Position numbers and translations under genes: made by a program
The notes under the pieces: generated by a model
Databases searched by the model: none
Told to the model about the DNA's origin: nothing
Seen by the model: only the letters and a program-made list of their open reading frames with translations
NCBI GenBank assembly: GCA_035610365.1
Contig: CM069436.1
Coordinates: forward strand, 63,813,505 to 63,877,504
DNA: 64,000 nt
DNA from: Aquatica leii
Lineage: Eukaryota > Arthropoda > Insecta > Coleoptera > Lampyridae
Direction: 5' to 3'
In this document: positions 58,975 to 64,000 of the stretch, piece by piece
How positions within the stretch are numbered: position 1 is the stretch's first letter
Layout: each line of letters opens with the position of its first letter

Positions 58975-60000
58975 ATATAAACTGCCTCATTTTATTACTG
59001 TTTTATATGCCTAGCAATGTTTGTGCAAAACATTCAATACGATATCCGCAACCAGGGTTATACATCGAGCACGTCGGTCGTGCGAACATTAAGCGAAGAA
59101 TCTTTCAAACTTAAACTAAAAAAAACAGATTTGATGCTAATGCAACGAGAATGTCAGCAGTATAAAAGATTTCAAGCTGTTTGCAAAAAAACTACATCAA
59201 TGTTTAAAGGAATCTAGTGCAAAAGTTTAGCACATCATCTACAAGAACAAGAAGACGAATTTAATTGAATAAATGCAGACATATAAAACATAATCCAAAG
59301 TTGCCACAAACGAGAATTACTGATAGATTTATTAACATCCATCTTTAGAGTCAACGATGAAGTATATGTAAACATCAACACATTAGATGAGAATCAAAAG
59401 AAACTTATCAAAGCATCCAATCAACAGACCAAACAAAAATAAATATTCACATGCTTAACATTTATTCAGTTACCTCTAACTTCTGAAGTATACAACTACT
59501 ACATAAAACTAGTAAAAATTTTTCACGACAGAGGAGCACTCGGCAATATCATATCACCTTCTAAACTCAACAAAAACATAGAACAAACTCACAACTTATG
59601 CACAATCTGAGAACCTTTTTTTTCCCGTAATCAAATTAAAAATAAAACACGATACAATTTATTTTTACGTTTTTTGATAATTTTTAATTGTCGACATTTC
59701 TGACTACGATGTGTTTCAAGCCACATCTACTCCAGTAAAAATAGAAAATAAAACATATTGGGCTCTAAGCATCCCTAAGCAGCTATTAGCAATTGGTTAA
59801 AACTCACAACTCAAGGGTTGCATACATTTTGCAAAAAACATATTTGTTGTTGTTATTTGTTCTCCGACAGTAATAAGAAAATATTGAAACAAACTGCTTC
59901 ATTGACAAGATTTATCAGAGACCTGTAAATCAATACAATACACAATCCCTCGTTGATAACCAGCAATCTCACCACGATCATCTTGTTTAATGGAATTACT
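58975..60000 (+). pseudogene. Env-like remnant downstream of the BEL/Pao integrase
   Basis: Starting near 59017, discontinuous segments include RTLSEESFKLKLKKTDLMLM, a CHKRELLIDLLTSIFRVNDE stretch and a heptad-rich INTLDENQKKLIKASNQQTK. Farther on is a segment YDVFQATSTPVKIENKTYWA. A basic cleavage-like KR before a hydrophobic stretch, then a coiled-coil-prone helix and a later PxPxxxxNKxY-type motif, recalls the fusion-type envelope ORF of insect env-bearing retroelements. Its place directly after integrase supports this. Stops and frame changes throughout show that it is defunct. Assignment is moderate. Confidence 0.45.
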
Positions 60001-60004
60001 ATGA

Positions 60005-60785
60005 TGAACGCATAAGATTGAGTTATGTTGTGAGATTTTTGACAAACATAATATACATTATATTTTGTCCTGCTTTCTCTGAAATTTTTCAAATTTAAAA
60101 GAGAACTACATCAAAAACATCACAAATATAATGTTGGTGGTGCATTTTTAACTAACCGAATATATCAAATTTAAAATTTAAATGGGTTACGTAGTACCAA
60201 CTCTTAAATATATAATACTCTAGTATCTATTTTTATGACATTTTTAAAACGTTGTTTTTTTCTAATTTTAACTAAGTTTTACAACTTTTAAACAAATTTT
60301 TTAACACAAATTTCTGCTTAAATAATTATTGAGTTTTGAAGCATAGTTTTACGCCGATTTCGATTTTATGCTTCAAACCTCTAGAATTTTTTTTTGCTAT
60401 TCTATAACTGTGCTAACAACAAATATTGGACTAGAACAACAATGCTTATGCTGATGGTATCATGTTTAATTCATTCAAAAAACAAAAAAATTGATAACAG
60501 GAATATAATAGACGTAGAATATTTTACCAACACAATATGTATCAAATCTGCGATGTATCGGCTTATGTTTTTAAGTGCGCAGGTCTTTATTGTAACCGTA
60601 TAAAACGTTTATGCATTTAATTGCACATGTAACTGGTGTCGGTGCACATGCGTACAAATAAATATTTATAAAGAGTTTCTAGTAAAATAAACTGAAATAA
60701 AATTGTGTGCTGGAATCATTAAACTTTCTGAAACAACTCTGTTTTGTATAAATTGTTTGTCTCATATATAACATATAGGGCATTT
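60005..60785. other. AT-rich stretch before the non-LTR element
   Basis: No recognised gene. The true 5' boundary of the downstream non-LTR element could lie near its right end, where GC content rises. Confidence 0.4.
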
Positions 60786-61079
60786 CTTGGTGTAATTTTA
60801 GAATGAATAAGATTACAAGTATAACTTGGAGCGAACGGATGTGTTTCTAGCCGGTGCGCGGTTATTTATTAACTTATAATTAATAACTTACCTTTACTTA
60901 TTGTTTTTCAATTGATTGTTAGTGAACATATGTAAATGGTGAACTGTCGGTGTAGACAAGTTTTTTGTGCGGGCTTTCCTAACTTTTAAACTGTGTTTAT
61001 TCGTTTATCGATTGTGAGTTAACTACAAAATATTGTTTTTGTGTTTTAACTGGTGAAAGGACAAGAATGATAAGGTAGG

Positions 61080-61660
61080 ATCTTATGTTTTTCGGTGCAG
61101 TCGGGTTCGAGTTTTTAAATAAACGTTGTTTGAGCCTTATCGGTGCAGTAGATTCTTAGTTTATTACCTATCAGTACTGCGCACTGATTAGCGTTTCTCT
61201 CGAATTACGGTAGTCGGAGTGTTAATCTAAGTGCATAGCGACAATCAGTGTCACCGCGCGGTTCTTTTGACACCCCACTCGGGGGTGCCAGAGTGCGGCC
61301 ACCTACACACCCTTAGGCGTTGTATGTTTATAATCTGTTTTTCACCTTTCATGTCGTTTTTCGCACCAAAGTGTAACGGTTTCTTGCTTAACGGATAGAA
61401 CTGTGTTCTGGCTAATCTATAGTATTTAAAAAACCGTTATCGGTACGTAAATAAAGTAAGCAGACACCTATCAGCTGTCGGGCACTGATAAACATTTAGG
61501 CAGTAGTCGGCTGCTCCGATTACGTGTTTTTTTTTGTGGCGAATCCGCTTAAGGCTTCGTTCGACACCAAGCGCAATCTTATCGGACTTAGATTTAAATT
61601 GTGATAATACGTTAAATTTTCACGCGTTAACGAATTTGGAACCGATATACGAGGGGCGCA
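61080..61660 (+). repeat. 5' UTR with two imperfect units, period 300 bp
   Basis: Shared landmarks lie exactly 300 bases apart: TTATCGGT (61137 and 61437), ACCTATCAG (61166 and 61466), GCACTGAT (61181 and 61481) and AGTCGG (about 61213 and 61514). Between them is a GC-rich hairpin CACCCC-ACTCG-GGGGTG (about 61272-61288). Repeated 5' UTR monomers often carry the internal promoter of non-LTR elements; that role is inferred. Confidence 0.65.
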
Positions 61661-61675
61661 AAAAAAAAAAGAAAT

Positions 61676-62400
61676 ATGGCGGAGATTAATAAAATAGAAA
61701 GGATGTTCGAGCAAATTCATGGAAATATGCAGCAATTAAATTCAAAACTAGATGCTGTAATGCAGGAAATAAAGCAAGTAAAAGAGGAAAAAATAATACT
61801 GCTTGAAAAATTGGCGGCGCAAGAAAAAAGAATAAGTATGTTAGAAAGAGAAGTGAGAAAGAAAAACATTGTAATAAAAGGAATAAAGGACAACGAGCAA
61901 GAAAACGAGAAAGAAACGCAAGAAAAAGTTAATGCAGTAATACAGAAAACAGGAATAAACTTTAACATAAAAGAAGGATTAGATGAAGCAAGAAAAATTA
62001 GGAAATACATGGAAGGAAAAACAAAACCAATAATGATTAAACTATAGAAAGAATCCATAAAAATGAATATTTAAAAAAATCTAAAAACACTAAAAAACTC
62101 AGATATCTGGATCGATGAAGATTATCCTAAAGAAGTACAAGAAAAAGAAGAAGATTGATACCGTACATGAAGGAGGCAAGAAAAAAGGGATATAAAACGC
62201 TAATAAGATACGACAAACTAATAATTAATAACGAAACATATACAACAAAAGACCTAAAGAAAGATGAGGAACATGAAAATGGAGAAACAAGCGATAAAAG
62301 TAGACAAAAAAGAACTGTAAACGAAAGATCCTCAGAAAGTGATAAGTTTCAAGAAAATAAAAAAAAAATTAACAGAACTGTCTCAAAAAACTACTAAACA
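61676..62400 (+). pseudogene. Non-LTR ORF1 (coiled-coil nucleic-acid-binding protein), broken
   Basis: The ATG at 61676 follows an A-run. The first 124 codons give MAEINKIERMFEQIHGNMQQ and a long heptad coiled coil (LEKLAAQEKRISMLEREVRK), then NIVIKGIKDNEQENEKETQE, the start of an L1-ORF1-like RRM-type domain (RRENIRIFGI equivalent). A stop at 62045 and a frame change follow. The domain resumes as SDIWIDEDYPKEVQEK and IPYMKEARKKGYKTLIRYDK (62155 on), the C-terminal ORF1 signature. It ends at 62397. Binds element RNA in intact relatives. Confidence 0.8.
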
Positions 62401-62462
62401 CCCATAAAGCACAGAATAATGATGACGAACATAGCAATGAACAAGGATACGATTTACACGAG

Positions 62463-63374
62463 TTGCCCAAATCAAATAAAAAAGAAAAGGAAACAGTAAA
62501 ATATACAAGAAAAAAACAAAGGAATAAAAAAAGATACATTATTAAAATAGGAACATGGAACATTAGAACACTATTAGAAACAGGTAAAATGGAAGAAATA
62601 GGTAGAGAAATGGAACGATACAAAATCAGTATATTAGCACTACAAGAGATAAGATGGCGAGGCGAAGGAAGAGTAGACAAAGCAAAATATTCAATATTCT
62701 ATGGAGGAAACGAAAAACAGGGTCAACATGGAACGGCATTCATGATAGATAAAAAGATAAAGAACAAACTAATACAATTTAAAGAAATAGACGGAAGAAT
62801 ATCATATCTAAGAATTAAAAGTGCAATAGCTAACATATCCCTTATAAATGCTTATGCACCCACAGAAGGAGCAGCAATAGAAGAAAAAGAAGTTTTCTAT
62901 AACAAACTGCAAGAAAGTTGTGAAAAAATACCCAAACACGATACATTAATAGTATTAGGAGACTACAACGCAAAAATAGGAAGAGAAGATTTCATAAAAG
63001 ACGTGGCTGCGAAAGAAACTATACACGAAATAACAACAGATAACGGCATGAGGTTATGTCACCTAGCAACAGAAATGGATATGTATATTATAAGTACGAA
63101 ATTTAAACATAAAAAAGAACATAAAATTACATGGAATATACCGGGCAAGAATAAAGGCAATCAAATAGACCATATTTTAATTAAAAAGAATAGAGAGAGA
63201 ATGATTGATGATGTAAGATCATACAGAGGAACTAGCGTTGAAACAGATCACAACCTCGTTATAACAAAAATGAAACTAAGAATGGTTGAAGAAAAACATA
63301 GACAAATTAAAAAGAAATGGGACAAAGAAAAACTAGAAAAAGAAGAAGAAAAAAGACATATGAAAATGCGATAA
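62463..63374 (+). pseudogene. Non-LTR ORF2: APE-type endonuclease domain
   Basis: The 303-codon frame contains IIKIGTWNIRTLLETGKMEE, ISILALQEIRWRGEGR (catalytic Glu), ISLINAYAPTEGA, DTLIVLGDYNAKIGRED (Asp/Asn), ITWNIPGKNKGNQIDHILIK and VETDHNLVI (terminal Asp-His). All motifs of the exonuclease-endonuclease-phosphatase fold that nicks target DNA are present. The domain itself is intact, but the frame is lost at about 63360 by a frameshift before the RT. Confidence 0.9.
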
Positions 63375-64000
63375 ACAACCTACTACAGAAAGACAACAAA
63401 AAAGAAAGTTTAGAGGAAGAATGGAATACAATTAAAATAATTATTATAAAATCGGCAGAAAAGATAATAGGAACAAAACGAGTTAAAAAAAGAAATGGAT
63501 GGTTTGATGAAGAATGCGAAAAGATAATAATAAGAAAGAGAGAGGCAAGAATAAACTGGATAAGAACCTGCAAGCAAGAACATTACGAGAATTACAAGAG
63601 AATAAGAAAAGAAGGCGCAAAATTAATGACAGAAAAGAAACGTGAGTACGTTAACAAAATAATGGAGGAAATAAAGAATGATAATAAGAGCAATACTAAG
63701 CTATACCAACAGTTAAGGTCGCACAAAAAGAAAAAACTTAACCGCAAACATAGACAGGAACACCTGGGAAAATTATCTACTTGAAAAAACAAAACAAGAA
63801 GAAACAGAACAAGAAGAAGAATACCAAGATGAAGTTGAGGAGGACAATATAGAGATAAGAGCACCACAAAAACAAGAAATAGAAGAAATTATAAATAAGT
63901 TACAAAATCAAAAAGCGGCAGGAATAGATAATATATGTAACGAAATGTTAAAGTATGGGGGTAAAGAACTGAGAGAAAGATTATACGGAATAATAAGTAA
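63317..64000 (+). pseudogene. Non-LTR ORF2: linker and start of reverse transcriptase (partial)
   Basis: It continues ORF2 in another frame: a Lys/Glu-rich linker with EEEWNTIKIIIIKSAEKIIG and NGWFDEECEKIIIRKREAR, typical between EN and RT in this family. A second frameshift near 63735 is followed by EIEEIINKLQNQKAAGIDNI and NEMLKYGGKEL, the KxGKAxGxDxIxxExLK opening of the RT domain. The window ends within the RT fingers. Confidence 0.85.

Larger units (their letters stand above)
60790..64000 (+). mobile_element. Non-LTR retrotransposon (APE-type, ORF1 plus EN-RT), 5' part, runs off the window
   Basis: Layout: GC-richer 5' UTR (about 60.8-61.67 kb) with two 300-bp repeat units, coiled-coil ORF1 (61676 on), endonuclease, then RT from about 63.86 kb, cut by the window end. 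It belongs to the family whose endonuclease is often mislabelled craniofacial development protein 2-like. Several stops and frameshifts separate the parts. The exact 5' end and any target duplication cannot be fixed. The 20.2-kb insert may be a 3' end of the same or a related family. Confidence 0.85.

Noticed and set aside
61717-63867. Long hydrophobic minus-strand frames
   Set aside because: Antisense of the Lys/Glu-rich ORF1 and ORF2; the hydrophobic composition is a reverse-complement artefact.
1-64000. tRNA, rRNA or CRISPR features
   Set aside because: No full cloverleaf with A and B boxes, no rRNA-like sequence and no regularly spaced short repeats were seen.

Overview
This window looks like AT-rich nuclear DNA from an arthropod, most likely an insect. 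It contains a spliced gene with GT-AG introns and remnants of BEL/Pao, Tc1/mariner, pogo/Tigger, Helitron, Mutator-like, Penelope-like, Crypton-like and APE-type non-LTR elements. Open frames are short, and almost everything recognisable is a decayed mobile element. I cannot name the species.

The one host gene I can support is on the minus strand. Four exons (45241-45369, 44212-44353, 44094-44158, 6580-6831) join with matching codon phases. They encode about 181 N-terminal residues of a conserved cysteine-rich protein with a signal peptide. Introns 1 and 2 are 887 bp and 53 bp, but intron 3 is about 37 kb and holds most of the transposons. The 3' exons lie to the left of the window.

Layout, left to right. 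1.4-2.1 kb: decayed tyrosine-recombinase (Crypton-like) ORF, then an unrecognised coding remnant to 2.66 kb. 6.6 kb: host exon 4. 10.7-11.2 kb: Penelope-like remnant. 11.8-15.1 kb: Tc1 transposase split by a gag-to-RT piece of a BEL/Pao element. 17.0-20.2 kb: the RNase H-integrase half of a BEL/Pao element on the minus strand. It is interrupted by an inverted array of about 135-150-bp repeats and abuts a 5'-truncated non-LTR insert with a 10-bp target duplication. 21.1-21.7 kb: remnant of an unclassified ORF family. 22.2-22.7 kb: RTE-like RT scraps. 22.7-25.7 kb: a mariner-type transposon with about 380-bp terminal inverted repeats, carrying a solo LTR inside its transposase. 28.5 kb: non-LTR scrap. 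29.9-31.2 kb: Helitron remnant. 31.7-34.7 kb: pogo/Tigger-like transposase with a 440-bp palindrome. 35.5-40.1 kb: an LTR element with two nearly identical 1.43-kb LTRs, a 4-bp target duplication and no recognisable gag-pol. The solo LTR at 23.8 kb is a diverged relative. 41.0-43.0 kb: a second Helitron with its middle deleted. 44.1-45.4 kb: host exons 3, 2 and 1. 48.9-50.2 kb: Mutator-like transposase pseudogene, followed by a Tc3-like scrap to 51.3 kb. 53.1-53.5 kb: non-LTR C-terminal scrap. 57.9-60.0 kb: BEL/Pao integrase and env-like remnant. 60.8 kb to the end: 5' part of a longer non-LTR element with 300-bp repeats in its 5' UTR, a coiled-coil ORF1, an endonuclease and the start of the RT.

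No rRNA, tRNA, CRISPR or prokaryotic operon is visible. The nested insertions give a relative chronology: the mariner predates the solo LTR, the Tc1 predates its BEL filler, and the BEL predates the array and probably the non-LTR insert. The element with twin LTRs is probably the youngest.
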